DNA of 64,000 nt. It comes from an uncultured Myxococcales bacterium. GTDB taxonomy: Bacteria; Myxococcota_A; UBA9042; DTJE01. Below, piece after piece: positions 42,637 through 51,564 of the stretch. The position numbers were made by a program, and so were the translations under genes. Within the stretch, counting starts at the first letter, position 1, and each line of letters opens with the position of its first letter. Location of the stretch: contig CAIZWN010000044.1 of the NCBI GenBank assembly GCA_903936705.1, positions 124,001 to 188,000 on the forward strand, written 5' to 3'. Below the pieces are notes generated by a model. The model saw only the letters and a list, made by a program, of their open reading frames with translations, was not told the DNA's origin and searched no databases.

Positions 42637-43302
42637 ATGGAGCTTGTTACCTGGTTTATCGAGCACTTCATCCTTCACCTGGATCTGTACCTTGTGGATC
42701 TGGTCAAGAACTACCAGTTCTGGACCTACGGCATCCTGTTCGTGGTCATCTTCTGCGAGACTGGACTTGTCGTGACGCCCTTCCTTCCGGGCGACTCGCT
42801 GCTGTTTGCCGCGGGCGCGGTTTCAGCTGCGGCAGCTTCAGAATTGGGCGGCGAGAACCCCTTGAACCCGGTCTACATGTTCGTGTTGCTGGCCATCGCC
42901 GCGTTCCTTGGCGACACGGTGAACTACTGGGCCGGGAGACACCTTGGGCTGAGAGTTTTCGAGAGGTTCATCAAGCGCGAACACCTGATGAAGACCCACC
43001 AGTTCTACGAGCGTCACGGCGGCAAGACAATCATCATCGCGCGCTTCGTGCCGATAGTCCGAACGCTTGCCCCATTTGTCGCCGGCGTTGGCGAAATGAC
43101 TTACACCAAGTTCATTTCCTACAACATCATCGGAGCTATTCTGTGGCCGGCGTTGTTCATATTTGCAGGCTACTTCTTTGCGGATGCGCCCATCGTCAAG
43201 AAGAACTTCACCCTGGTGATTTTCGCGATCATCTTTCTTTCGGTGCTTCCCGCGGTAATTGAAGTGCTGCGGGCCAGGTATGGAAAGAAGACCAAGGTCT
43301 AG
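42637..43302 (+). CDS. DedA-family (SNARE-associated/VTT) membrane protein
   Basis: 221 residues with four to five membrane helices. Family motifs are clear: [55 protein letters not shown] and the F-x-R-x-x-P-x-x-R core. DedA proteins recycle undecaprenyl phosphate or other lipids across the inner membrane. ATG with GGAGG upstream; likely co-transcribed with the PHP lipoprotein. Confidence 0.93.
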   Translation: MELVTWFIEHFILHLDLYLVDLVKNYQFWTYGILFVVIFCETGLVVTPFLPGDSLLFAAGAVSAAAASELGGENPLNPVYMFVLLAIAAFLGDTVNYWAGRHLGLRVFERFIKREHLMKTHQFYERHGGKTIIIARFVPIVRTLAPFVAGVGEMTYTKFISYNIIGAILWPALFIFAGYFFADAPIVKKNFTLVIFAIIFLSVLPAVIEVLRARYGKKTKV

Positions 43303-43314
43303 CCGCAATAATCC

Positions 43315-45765
43315 TCAGCCTACCTCGACCATGGTGACACCCTCGCCGCCCTCGCCCTGCTGGCCCTGCCGGAATCGCTTGCAATAGCGGCTGGTCTTCA
43401 AGTAATCGCGGATGGCGCTGCGCAATGCCGAGGTGCCCATGCCATGAATCACCATGACCACAGGCTCCTCTCGCATGAACGACGCGTCCAGAAAGCGATC
43501 CACCTCGCCAAGCCCCTCGTCCACCCTCATGCCGCGGCAATCGACGGTGTTGAATTCCGAGCGAATGAACGGCTTGTCAGAATCGGGCGTGCCAGCCAGC
43601 GTCGTCGATGGGCGGGGTGCCGACGATGAAGACTGCGCGACAGAAGGCTTTGGGGTGTTCTTCGCCGCCTTTGGCTTCGGAATCCTCAGGTCGGCCAGCT
43701 TGACAGAAGACCTTAGCAAGCCGACCTGCACAGTGCCGCGCTTGCCATCGGCCGCAACCTCTACAACCTTGCCATCGGAACGCAGCGACCAAACGAACAC
43801 CAAGGCCCCAACCTTGAAGCTGGCGGCGGGCAGCGGCTCGTTGGGCAGGTTTCCCAACAGCGCAGCCTCCTGGTCCATGTCGCGATGAACCTCGACCTTG
43901 CGATCCCTGACTTCCTGGCGTCGCGCAACGACGGTCGGCTGCGCCGTCGGTCGGGTGACCTGGGCCTTCTCGGCGCGCGCCTGCTTGGCAATCGAGTCCA
44001 GTTCCTCCTCGAGTCGCTTCATCTTCTGCAATACCTCCCGCCTGGCCTCGTGAACCAGACGATCTGCGTCGGACCGCAGGCGCACCAGTTCCTTTTCGTA
44101 CTTCTTCTTGTCGATACCCAATTGATGTTTGAGGTCCTCGGTCTCGGCCTTTTCTGTCAGAAGCGCGGCATTCAGCCGTCGTGCCTCCGACAATGCGTCC
44201 TCCAGTTCGCGCTCGCGCCGGTCCACCAGACCCTTGGCCCGTTCAAGAATTGCCGTTGGAAATCCAGCCGATGCCGCCACGTCGAAGGGATTCGAATCAC
44301 CCGAAGCCCCCTGTTCCAGGCGGAAGTCGGGACGTCCTGTACGCGCGTCGAAGCCCACGCGGGCATTAAGAAATCGAGGATCGTTGTCGGCCCGCCGCTT
44401 CAGCAGGTCGTAGTGGGTCGCAACCACGCATTCGGCCCCGCCCTGGACCAGCGTCTCTACGATCGCAGTTGCCAGCGCTTCTCCCTTGCGAGGTTCGGTT
44501 CCTGTTGCCAGTTCGTCCAGCAGGACCAGGGTTCGGCCAGGCGGGCGGCCCAGTATCTGGCCCAGACGATCAAGCTGGCCCGTGAAGGTCGAGACGGCGC
44601 GGTCCATGTTCGTCGGATCGCCAATCACAGTCAGCACGTCGTCGTACCAGGGAACTACCGAACCCTCCCCTGCCGGCGGCAAGAATCCGTGGCGCACCAG
44701 CAGCACACACAAGCCGATTGTCGACAGCGTCACCGACTTGCCACCCGCATTGGGACCCGAAACCACCAGGGCAAGGCCACCACCTGCGGACGGAAAATCC
44801 AGGTCGATTGGCACGACGTCGCGCCCAATAAGAACAAGTACCGGGTTCAGGGCATTGACAAGACGCAGGCCGTCGGCCGATCCGCCTATCGCAGGGCGGG
44901 AGCACCGCATCCTGCGTGCCAGCCGACCTCGACCCATCAACGAATCCAGGCGCCACAAGGCATCGGCCAAGGTCCGGGCCTCGGCTGCGTAGCGTCCCAG
45001 CAAGGCCGAACGATCCGCAAGCACGGCGCGTTCCTCGACCCCAATACCGTCCAGGACCACCTTCAACTGGTTGTTGTCCTCGACAATCGCCTGCGGTTCA
45101 ATGAACAGCGTCTGCCCGGTCTGGCTGGTGCCGTGAATGATGCCCGGCACAAAGCGATGGTCCTCCGCCTTCACTGGCAGAACGTACCTGCCCTCGCGCA
45201 GCGAGTAGTATTCGTCCTGGATCACCAGCTTGATCCTGGGATCCTGCAGCATCGTTTCGATGCGAACCTTCACGCCCCGAGACAGGGAAACCGACTTGTG
45301 CCGCAATTCGGCCAGGCGCGGCGAGGCCTCGTCGCGGATTTCACCTTCTTCGTTGAAGGTCATCGCAACATGATCGGCCACCGTGGACAGGTCAGCCACA
45401 CCTTCGAACAGATGCGCGATACCTGGAGCGCTGTCCTTCAGATCACTCGTAGCCTTTCTGGCACTGGCGCCGACCGTCAGCAGCCTGGCGCAAGCAATCA
45501 GTTCGGCGGCAGCCAGCATCCCGCCCTTCGCGGCGACCTCGAATGCATGGGTCATGTCCTCGACGCCGCCCAGCGACGGATGACCGGGCAGATCCAGCAG
45601 GTCACGGGCCTCCTCGACAAGGATCAGTTGGGCGTCAGCTTCTGCGGCGTTAATGATGGGCGGAAGAAATCGCACAAGGTTGCGTCCGCGGGAAGTCTGG
45701 CAGGCATCAGCAGCCGCCTCGACGACCCGCGAGAACTGAAGGTCTTCCAGGGTCCGGTCGTCCAT
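43315..45765 (-). CDS. mutS2: MutS2 ATPase with Smr endonuclease domain
   Basis: 816 residues: N-terminal core and clamp helices; ATPase with Walker A SGPNAGGKSVTLS near 335, the loop STFTGQLDRL and Walker B LVLLDELATGTEP; a coiled coil (about 520-600); a KOW-like segment (GALVFVWSLRSDGKVVEVAADGK); and a C-terminal Smr nuclease (FNTVDCRGMRVDEGL, VVMVIHGMGTSALRSAI). MutS2 suppresses recombination and, in Firmicutes, splits collided ribosomes. It lies 21 bases after a 36-residue membrane peptide gene at the end of the metal-transport operon. Confidence 0.94.
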   Translation of the reverse strand: MDDRTLEDLQFSRVVEAAADACQTSRGRNLVRFLPPIINAAEADAQLILVEEARDLLDLPGHPSLGGVEDMTHAFEVAAKGGMLAAAELIACARLLTVGASARKATSDLKDSAPGIAHLFEGVADLSTVADHVAMTFNEEGEIRDEASPRLAELRHKSVSLSRGVKVRIETMLQDPRIKLVIQDEYYSLREGRYVLPVKAEDHRFVPGIIHGTSQTGQTLFIEPQAIVEDNNQLKVVLDGIGVEERAVLADRSALLGRYAAEARTLADALWRLDSLMGRGRLARRMRCSRPAIGGSADGLRLVNALNPVLVLIGRDVVPIDLDFPSAGGGLALVVSGPNAGGKSVTLSTIGLCVLLVRHGFLPPAGEGSVVPWYDDVLTVIGDPTNMDRAVSTFTGQLDRLGQILGRPPGRTLVLLDELATGTEPRKGEALATAIVETLVQGGAECVVATHYDLLKRRADNDPRFLNARVGFDARTGRPDFRLEQGASGDSNPFDVAASAGFPTAILERAKGLVDRRERELEDALSEARRLNAALLTEKAETEDLKHQLGIDKKKYEKELVRLRSDADRLVHEARREVLQKMKRLEEELDSIAKQARAEKAQVTRPTAQPTVVARRQEVRDRKVEVHRDMDQEAALLGNLPNEPLPAASFKVGALVFVWSLRSDGKVVEVAADGKRGTVQVGLLRSSVKLADLRIPKPKAAKNTPKPSVAQSSSSAPRPSTTLAGTPDSDKPFIRSEFNTVDCRGMRVDEGLGEVDRFLDASFMREEPVVMVIHGMGTSALRSAIRDYLKTSRYCKRFRQGQQGEGGEGVTMVEVG

Positions 45766-45786
45766 TGGTCGTCCTCGTAAAGCGGA

Positions 45787-45897
45787 CTACAGCCCGCGGA
45801 TGAATCGCACCAGCAGCAGCCCCAGCAGAGCCACAAGGTAGATGCTCAACGATCCCAGGGCAAAGCGAACCATCGGGGTCGTCTTGACTCGCGGCAT
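45787..45897 (-). CDS. 36-residue single-helix membrane peptide
   Basis: A short gene between the CBS protein and mutS2. ATG at 45897, TAG at 45787. The GGAGG that lies at the end of the upstream gene is nine bases before the ATG. The peptide has a basic start (MPRVKTTPMVRF), one hydrophobic helix (LSIYLVALLGLLLVRF) and a basic end, the shape of a bitopic membrane micropeptide. Six bases separate it from the CBS gene and 21 from mutS2. It could modulate the NRAMP-related transporter, as small membrane proteins such as MgtS or MntS do in enteric bacteria; that is inference. Confidence 0.6.
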   Translation of the reverse strand: MPRVKTTPMVRFALGSLSIYLVALLGLLLVRFIRGL

Positions 45898-45903
45898 GGG
45901 TTC

Positions 45904-47205
45904 CTACCTCCGGATCGGGGACAGCGGCCCCTTCATGATGTCGTTGAAGCGAACCACTCCAAGAATGTGGTCTTCGGCGTCAGTTACCGGGACCATCCTG
46001 TAGTGATACTTGGCAAACAGTTGAGTAAGGTCGTCCACGGTGTCGTCGGTCTCGGCAGTGACCACGGGAGAGGCCATTATATCGCCCAGCGTCTGGGGGT
46101 CCGGCGCCAGAACCAGTTCGCGCAGGTCAATGCATCCGACCAGGGTGCGCCCGTCCTCGCCCGTGACATACACGTAGGAAATCGAGTGCTGATCCCGGCC
46201 AGATATCCGGATCTCGGCCAGCGTTGGCCCGACCTTCGCCGTCCTGGGAAAGGTCATGAAGTCCTGATCCATCAGGTCACCCGCGCGTGCCTCCTGATCG
46301 GCAAGGATTGCCTTGATGCGCCGGGCCTCGTCCTCGGGAACCAGTTCAAGCAGTTCACTGGCATCATCATGCGGCAGAACTGACAACAGGCTTGCCAACT
46401 GGGGAACCGACATCTCGGTCAGAATCTGCTTGGCCCGCTCGCGACGCAGATCCGCGATGATCTGGCGCCGCGCACGCGGCTCGGCCTCCATCAAGGTCTC
46501 GGCCGCGGTTTCCGGGTCCAGGGCCGAGAACAGCGCCTCCTGTTCCTTGCCCGACAGCTCCTCGAGGGCGTCCGCCAGGTCCTGTGGTGGCAGTTCCGCA
46601 AGCTGGTTCTTGGTAATCGAAAGCGAGACTCGATCGGTGGCAAGAGCGTCCTCGTGGGACAGCGGTTGGACGAACTTCCACGAGATGAAATCATCCTTCA
46701 TCCAGCGGGCGTTCTTCAGCCCCCACCTGCGCAGGAAGCCATTGAAGGACATATCGACCTGGACCAGCAGCATCCGGCCCTTCGCGTCCAGAAGCTGGAC
46801 GTCGTTGACAACCTCTACGCGCCTGCCGTCCAGATCCAGCACATCCTTGCCCATAAGGTGCTGGTCCAACAGCAGCCAACCCGGCTGATCGACAAACGGA
46901 GGATATTGCTGCCCATCGGGAGTCGGCATGACCACGACGGATTTGCGGCCCACCTCAAGAACACGGTCCCACGGGATGAACTCGGTGGGCTGACCCCAGC
47001 CATGTTCGAGATAGATGCCGACAGCCTCGGGGTAAGGCTCCTTCACGGCAAACACAAGGTCGGTAACCTTGCCCAGCGCCTTCTTCGTCCCACGAGCGCG
47101 CACAGGCAGCTTGATTATCTGCGAGAAGAACAGGTTCCTTGCGCCAGCCGTCTCGATGGTGGGTTCGGGCGCAGTTGCCGCGGGATTGTGCCAGGGTGCG
47201 TTCAT
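45904..47205 (-). CDS. PRC-barrel/MgtE-N/CBS protein, probable metal-transport partner
   Basis: 433 residues without membrane helices. N-terminal part with two PRC-barrel-like strands (KLPVRARGTKKALGKVTDLVF, LMGKDVLDLDGRRVEVVNDVQL); an MgtE N-terminal superhelix (about 210-300: ELPPQDLADALEELSGKEQEALF, EMSVPQLASLLSVLPHDDASELL); and a CBS pair (about 305-430: DFMTFPRTAKVGPTLAEI, VVTAETDDTVDDLTQLFAKY). In MgtE these parts sense magnesium and gate the pore, but here no pore follows. It starts one base after the stop of the NRAMP-related gene, so it is probably its cytoplasmic sensor or regulator. Confidence 0.88.
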   Translation of the reverse strand: MNAPWHNPAATAPEPTIETAGARNLFFSQIIKLPVRARGTKKALGKVTDLVFAVKEPYPEAVGIYLEHGWGQPTEFIPWDRVLEVGRKSVVVMPTPDGQQYPPFVDQPGWLLLDQHLMGKDVLDLDGRRVEVVNDVQLLDAKGRMLLVQVDMSFNGFLRRWGLKNARWMKDDFISWKFVQPLSHEDALATDRVSLSITKNQLAELPPQDLADALEELSGKEQEALFSALDPETAAETLMEAEPRARRQIIADLRRERAKQILTEMSVPQLASLLSVLPHDDASELLELVPEDEARRIKAILADQEARAGDLMDQDFMTFPRTAKVGPTLAEIRISGRDQHSISYVYVTGEDGRTLVGCIDLRELVLAPDPQTLGDIMASPVVTAETDDTVDDLTQLFAKYHYRMVPVTDAEDHILGVVRFNDIMKGPLSPIRR

Positions 47206-47206
47206 C

Positions 47207-48529
47207 CTACCCTCCCCCCACCACCCCGAACCAGTCGGGGAACAGCGTACTGACGGCGAACAACGTAGACATCGCGATGACGAACAGCACGATCGACCAG
47301 TTGACGATGTTCTGCCAGCGCGTGTTGACGTGCTGACCCATGAACGACGAATCGTTCAGCAGCAATATCAGGAACACCAGCAGCGATGGAAGCAATGTCA
47401 CGGCAACGACCTGAACGAACATCGTAATCGTGATGAGGGGCGCATCGGGAATCAGGACGACGGCGCCCGCGGAAAGCAGCATCAGCGTGTGAAGCACGTA
47501 GAACCATGGCGCCTCGCGAACGCTGCGGTTCAGCGAGTGGGCCCAGCCGAAGACCTCGCCCACCGCCCACGATGTCGACAACGAGACGCACAGGGCGCCA
47601 AGGAAGCCGGCGTCGAAAAGTCCAATGGCGAACAGCTTTCTGGCCAGGTCGCCATGGTTGCCCAGCAACGGAGCCAGAGCGTTGGCAGTGTCGGCCGCGT
47701 CCTCGACCAGGATTGGCGGGTTGGCGTAGTGGAAGGCAGCCCCGGTAGCGATCATGATGAATCCGGCGACAACACAGGTCAGCAACGCGCCAGCCAGTGT
47801 GTCGATCTTGCCGAACTTGATGTCGTGGATGTCCAGACCCTTGTCAACGACCGATGACTGCTGGAAGAAGATCTGCCAGGGCGTGATCGTGGTACCGATG
47901 TTTGCCAGGATGATGAACAAAAGCTCACCGGTCCCACCGCCTGGGAAATTCGGGATGAACAGACCGTCGGCAACAGCGCTCCAGGCGGGCGATGAAGGTG
48001 TGTCCATCGCCCAGAAGGCGGCAGGCACATACACCAGGTTGAATGCGCAGAAGAAGAGAGTCAGCTTCTCGAAGGTCCAGTACTTGCCCGTAACGGCAAC
48101 CGCGACCAGGACGAACGTGACAAACAGAACAGTGATCCACGGGGGGACACCGAACAGCGCCATCGCCGCGGTCATCCCGATGTACTCGGTGATCAGCGTC
48201 AACCAGTTGACGACGGCAAGATCACCCAGAGAGAACCATCCCCAGAAGGGACCGAACCCCTCGAAAATCGCCTCGGCATGGCCGCGTTTGGTCACGGCAC
48301 CCAGTCGGACGGTCATCTCCTGGATGAAGTAGGCCATCGGCAGCAGGATGAACAGGATCCACAGAAGACTGAAGCCATACTTGGAACCCGTTACGGCGTA
48401 GGTCGAGATCCCGCCGGCGTCGTTATCCGCGACCATGGTGATGATGCCAGGACCCAAAACGGCCAACAGCACCAGCGTCCGCCGCTTGAAGCGGTGCAGC
48501 CAGTGGAAAGACTTGCTTAGCCAGTACAT
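47207..48529 (-). CDS. NRAMP-related divalent metal (probably Mg/Mn) transporter
   Basis: 440 residues and about eleven membrane helices of the SLC11/NRAMP fold. The metal-site motifs depart from classical MntH: helix 1 has ADNDAGG where MntH has DPGN, and helix 6 has TPWQIFFQQS where MntH has MPHNLYLHS. Loss of the Met and Asn ligands is the hallmark of NRAMP-related Mg transporters (NRMT), which carry Mg2+ and Mn2+. The ATG at 48529 has AGGAG five bases upstream and is preferred over the GTG at 48550. The adjacent MgtE-N/CBS gene supports magnesium. The substrate is an inference from motifs and context. Confidence 0.88.
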   Translation of the reverse strand: MYWLSKSFHWLHRFKRRTLVLLAVLGPGIITMVADNDAGGISTYAVTGSKYGFSLLWILFILLPMAYFIQEMTVRLGAVTKRGHAEAIFEGFGPFWGWFSLGDLAVVNWLTLITEYIGMTAAMALFGVPPWITVLFVTFVLVAVAVTGKYWTFEKLTLFFCAFNLVYVPAAFWAMDTPSSPAWSAVADGLFIPNFPGGGTGELLFIILANIGTTITPWQIFFQQSSVVDKGLDIHDIKFGKIDTLAGALLTCVVAGFIMIATGAAFHYANPPILVEDAADTANALAPLLGNHGDLARKLFAIGLFDAGFLGALCVSLSTSWAVGEVFGWAHSLNRSVREAPWFYVLHTLMLLSAGAVVLIPDAPLITITMFVQVVAVTLLPSLLVFLILLLNDSSFMGQHVNTRWQNIVNWSIVLFVIAMSTLFAVSTLFPDWFGVVGGG

Positions 48530-48621
48530 CGGCGCTCCTACTTCCCGCACGGCTCGAAGAAGCGAACAAAAAAACCGTTAGCGACTCAGGGTCGAGGCGT
48601 GGGAATGGGAGCTTTGGGCCT

Positions 48622-48680
48622 GGTCAGTGGACCTTTGGTCCGATGACCGTGGCGCCAAGGCCCCCGCGCCGACGCGCGGG
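48622..48680 (-). promoter_or_regulatory. Structured leader of the NRAMP-related operon (two hairpins)
   Basis: Hairpin A, 48622-48648: GGTCA and TGACC outside, a 2-by-2 mismatch, then GGACC and GGTCC around a three-base loop. Hairpin B, 48663-48680: CCCGCGC and GCGCGGG around a four-base loop. They are 14 bases apart inside the predicted leader. A metal-responsive RNA (M-box-like or new) is possible; I cannot match the conserved core of known Mg or Mn riboswitches. Confidence 0.45.
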
Positions 48681-48767
48681 ACCCCCGGTACTAGCACCAT
48701 CGTCCATGGAACCCTCGGTCAAGGGACAGTCGAAGATGACGACTCTGCAGCCGTCCAGACGGGCGGA

Positions 48768-48797
48768 TTTGTACACCTTGGATGGGGGTGAAGTCAA
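48768..48797 (-). promoter_or_regulatory. Predicted promoter of the NRAMP-CBS-micropeptide-mutS2 operon
   Basis: TTGACT (48797-48792), 18-base spacer, TACAAA (48773-48768) on the minus strand. Start near 48761, about 230 bases before the transporter ATG at 48529. Confidence 0.45.
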
Positions 48798-48923
48798 GAC
48801 TCGCCGATTGCAATTCATCACCCAGGCGCGCTAGCAGTGTCTACCTGGGATCCAGCCCGCCTGATGCAACCATGCAGCTCGACGCCATCCGGGATTTCCG
48901 ATCAATTCACGACTGCTGAGCGG

Positions 48924-49904
48924 TCAACGGCCAATCGTTGCAACCATGACCGCCTTGATGGTGTGAACGCGGTTCTCGGCTTCGTCGAACACCCGGCTTT
49001 GCGCGCCCTCGAACACCTCGTTCTCGACCTCGCAAATGTCCGGGAACTGGCGCGCCATGTCGGTATCGTGGTTGTGGAATGCCGGCAGACAGTGCAGGAA
49101 TATGGCTTGGGCATTGCCTGTCTGCTGGAACATCTGACGGGTGATCTTGTAGGGTTTCAGAACGGCGATACGCTCGGGGATCTTGGCTTCCTCTCCCATC
49201 GAGGCCCAGACGTCGGTGTACAGCGCATCCGCCCCGGCTACGCCTTCAGCGATATCGTCGGTGATCGTCACGGCGCCGTGGGTGCCCGCCGCGATGTCCC
49301 TCACTACCTCGACCAGCGCTGGCTTCGGGAACAGGGATTTGGGCGCCACAACACGCACGTGCATGCCCATCTTGGCACACCCGACCAGCAGCTCGTTCGC
49401 CATGTTATTGCGGCCGTCACCAACGTAGGCGAGTGAACGCCCGCGCAGGCTGCCGAATTCCTCCTGGACGGTCAGCAGGTCCGCAAGAACCTGCGTCGGA
49501 TGCCAGTCGTCGGTCAGGCCGTTCCATACCGGAACGCCTGCGTACTTCGCCAGTGTTTCGACGACGTCCTGCGAGTAGCCACGGAACTGGATGCCGTCAA
49601 ACATTCGGCCAAGCACACGCGCGGTGTCGGCCACGGTTTCCTTCTTGCCGAACTGGATGTCGCCCTTGCCCAGGTATTCTGGATGCGCTCCCTCATCAAA
49701 GCAGGCGGTCACGAACGCGCACCTGGTTCGCGTTGACGCCTTCTCAAAAATCAGCGCGACGTTACGGCCCTCCATGGCCATACCCTTCACGCCTGCGCGC
49801 TTGTTGGCCTTCAGCGTCGCCGACAAAGTCAGAAGATCGGCAATTTCTCCCGGTGTGAAGTCCAGCAACTTCAGGAACGATCGACCCTTCAGATTGGCGG
49901 CCAT
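48924..49904 (-). CDS. argF: Ornithine carbamoyltransferase
   Basis: 326 residues. Makes citrulline from ornithine and carbamoyl phosphate in arginine synthesis. Carbamoyl-phosphate loop FEKASTRTRCAF, DDWHPTQVLADLLT, and the C-terminal ornithine motif FLHCLPAFHNHD are intact. The ATG at 49904 with GGAG upstream fits family length; the in-frame upstream ATG is not needed. No other arg gene is adjacent, so biosynthetic use rather than an arginine deiminase operon is assumed. Confidence 0.95.
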   Translation of the reverse strand: MAANLKGRSFLKLLDFTPGEIADLLTLSATLKANKRAGVKGMAMEGRNVALIFEKASTRTRCAFVTACFDEGAHPEYLGKGDIQFGKKETVADTARVLGRMFDGIQFRGYSQDVVETLAKYAGVPVWNGLTDDWHPTQVLADLLTVQEEFGSLRGRSLAYVGDGRNNMANELLVGCAKMGMHVRVVAPKSLFPKPALVEVVRDIAAGTHGAVTITDDIAEGVAGADALYTDVWASMGEEAKIPERIAVLKPYKITRQMFQQTGNAQAIFLHCLPAFHNHDTDMARQFPDICEVENEVFEGAQSRVFDEAENRVHTIKAVMVATIGR

Positions 49905-49960
49905 GACGACTCCATCAACGATCCCGGGCGGAGGATGCCGCAGGTTGATCAAAGGGTCAA

Positions 49961-50048
49961 GACTCGATTCCAGACTCGGATTCCAGACTGTAAGAAACTG
50001 TAAGAAGCTGACTAAATGTCCGGGTCATAAGCGGGAGTAGATGTCCGG
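49961..50048. repeat. Short direct repeats between argF and the amidase gene
   Basis: GACTCGATTCCA/GACTCGGATTCCA in tandem at 49961-49985, CTGTAAGAA twice at 49988-50006, and ATGTCCGG at 50016-50023 and again at 50041-50048. Spaced direct repeats of this last kind occur at the ends of some insertion elements, but no transposase fragment is next to them. Confidence 0.4.
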
Positions 50049-50105
50049 TCTTGGAGCGAGGTGTTGCTGACGAATTTAATGAAACCCCAAGCGTCTTCGG
50101 AGAGC

Positions 50106-51548
50106 CTACCGGCGCGGTTGCGGAACGACCCAGCCACCCATGGCCTGCTCCAGCGCCATCGCGACCGCAATCGTACGGTGGTCGTTGCCGGGGATCGACG
50201 CGACCTGGCATCCCAGAGGAAGACCTCGGTCGTTAAGGCCCAGGGGGACCTGCGTGACGGGCATTTCCAGGACATTGAAGATGCCGGTGTAAATCCAGTT
50301 GATAGGCCGCAGCAGCGGCTTGTTGTGTCGCGGCGCGGGCTCGGGGTAGGACGGGTACAGCAGCACGCCCCCGGGACCCAGGCGGCGAGCGAGGTCGGCG
50401 CGCAGGGCCGCCGTTTCCTCCAGGAGTGGGCCGAAGCGTGGCGGAAACCGGGACGAAATGGCCTCGATCAGGCCAAGTCCCAGGGCGGGCAGCGTGTGGC
50501 GGCCGCGACCAGCGGCCCACATCAGGAATTCGAAGCCGAGGTTGAACGGGCGCCCATCGCCCAGCAGCGAAAGGTAGGTCGATTCGCCGCCAGTGGCGAC
50601 CGTCGCCGTCCACATAAGGATGGCGCGGGCCAGGGCCGGGACGCGCTCGACCCGGATCCTGGCGCCCCGGGCCGCCAGGCAGGACGCGGCGCGGCGCTGG
50701 GCGGCGCGAAGATCCTCGGACACCGACAGCAGGCCGTCGTCCTCGACCGAAACAGCGTCCAGCCCCTCAAGGGACACGGTCGCGGGATCGCTCAGGGGCA
50801 TCTCGGTGCAACCCTTGTCGATGCCATCGGGGCCAGCAAGCAAGCGCAGCAACGGGTACAGGTCCTCTGCCTTCCGGCAAATCGGCCCCGTCGTCAAAAC
50901 CCGCACCAGCCCATGTTCGGTGCACGGGAACTGGCCGGTGTTGGGGACCAGCCCACCCGAGGGCTTGTGGCCGAAGACGCCGTTGAAGAAGGCAGGCATG
51001 CGGATCGACCCGCCAATGTCCGAGCCGACACCAAAGGGAGACGCCGCCGACCCGATCAGGGCGCCCTCGCCACCGGAACTGCCGCCCGAGGTCCGACCCG
51101 GGTCGTAGGCACAGTTCGTACGACCGTAGTTCGGGTTGCTGGCTTCCATCCACAGACACAGTTCCGAGATGTTGGTAACTCCAAGTGGGATGGCGCCGGC
51201 AGCACGAAGCCGGGCCACCGCGGTGGCATCCCTGGTAGCGGGATGGCCTACGCGCGAAGGCAGGCCTCCGGTGTTTGGCATCCCGGTCAGGGCAAAGCAC
51301 TCCTTCACCGTGCAGGGCACACCCAGCAACGGTGGCAGCGAGGCAGGGTCCTCGCGGGCAACACGAAGGTCGGCGGCCCGAGCCTCGGCACGTGCCAGGT
51401 CGAACCGGTTTGCGACCATCGCGTTCACACGAGGGTTGACCTCGCGAACGCGGCGCGCATGGGCCTCGACGATCTCGACGGACAACGCGCCACGCTCGCG
51501 AATCAAGCGGGCCAGCGCGGTACCGGACAGTGTCAGGAACGGATCCAT
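50106..51548 (-). CDS. Amidase signature family hydrolase
   Basis: 480 residues. The Ser-cisSer-Lys triad of the amidase signature is intact: Lys in GVPCTVKECFAL, the Gly/Ser-rich GRTSGGSSGGEGALIG with cis-Ser, and nucleophile Ser in GVGSDIGGSIRMPA. C-terminal region LPLGCQVASIPGNDHRTIAVA is typical. The closest resemblance by eye is to fatty-acid-amide-hydrolase-like (FAAH2) and general amidases rather than GatA, because no gatB or gatC is present. It is followed 16 bases before the next gene's stop, so amidase and metallo-beta-lactamase are probably co-transcribed. Confidence 0.9.
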   Translation of the reverse strand: MDPFLTLSGTALARLIRERGALSVEIVEAHARRVREVNPRVNAMVANRFDLARAEARAADLRVAREDPASLPPLLGVPCTVKECFALTGMPNTGGLPSRVGHPATRDATAVARLRAAGAIPLGVTNISELCLWMEASNPNYGRTNCAYDPGRTSGGSSGGEGALIGSAASPFGVGSDIGGSIRMPAFFNGVFGHKPSGGLVPNTGQFPCTEHGLVRVLTTGPICRKAEDLYPLLRLLAGPDGIDKGCTEMPLSDPATVSLEGLDAVSVEDDGLLSVSEDLRAAQRRAASCLAARGARIRVERVPALARAILMWTATVATGGESTYLSLLGDGRPFNLGFEFLMWAAGRGRHTLPALGLGLIEAISSRFPPRFGPLLEETAALRADLARRLGPGGVLLYPSYPEPAPRHNKPLLRPINWIYTGIFNVLEMPVTQVPLGLNDRGLPLGCQVASIPGNDHRTIAVAMALEQAMGGWVVPQPRR

Positions 51549-51564
51549 TGTGTCCTCCTCGCGC

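Larger units (their letters stand above)
48530..48923. other. 394-bp intergenic region holding the transporter leader
   Basis: Holds the predicted promoter (48768-48797) and a leader of about 230 bases with two strong hairpins upstream of the NRAMP-related gene. A minus-strand frame at 48624-48821 overlaps the promoter and has no family match; it is not called as a gene. Between 48800 and 48923 nothing is seen. Confidence 0.6.

Noticed and set aside
48624-48821. 65-residue minus-strand frame in the NRAMP leader
   Set aside because: Weak start, covers the predicted promoter and both hairpins, arginine/glycine-rich without recognisable motif; read as leader, not gene.
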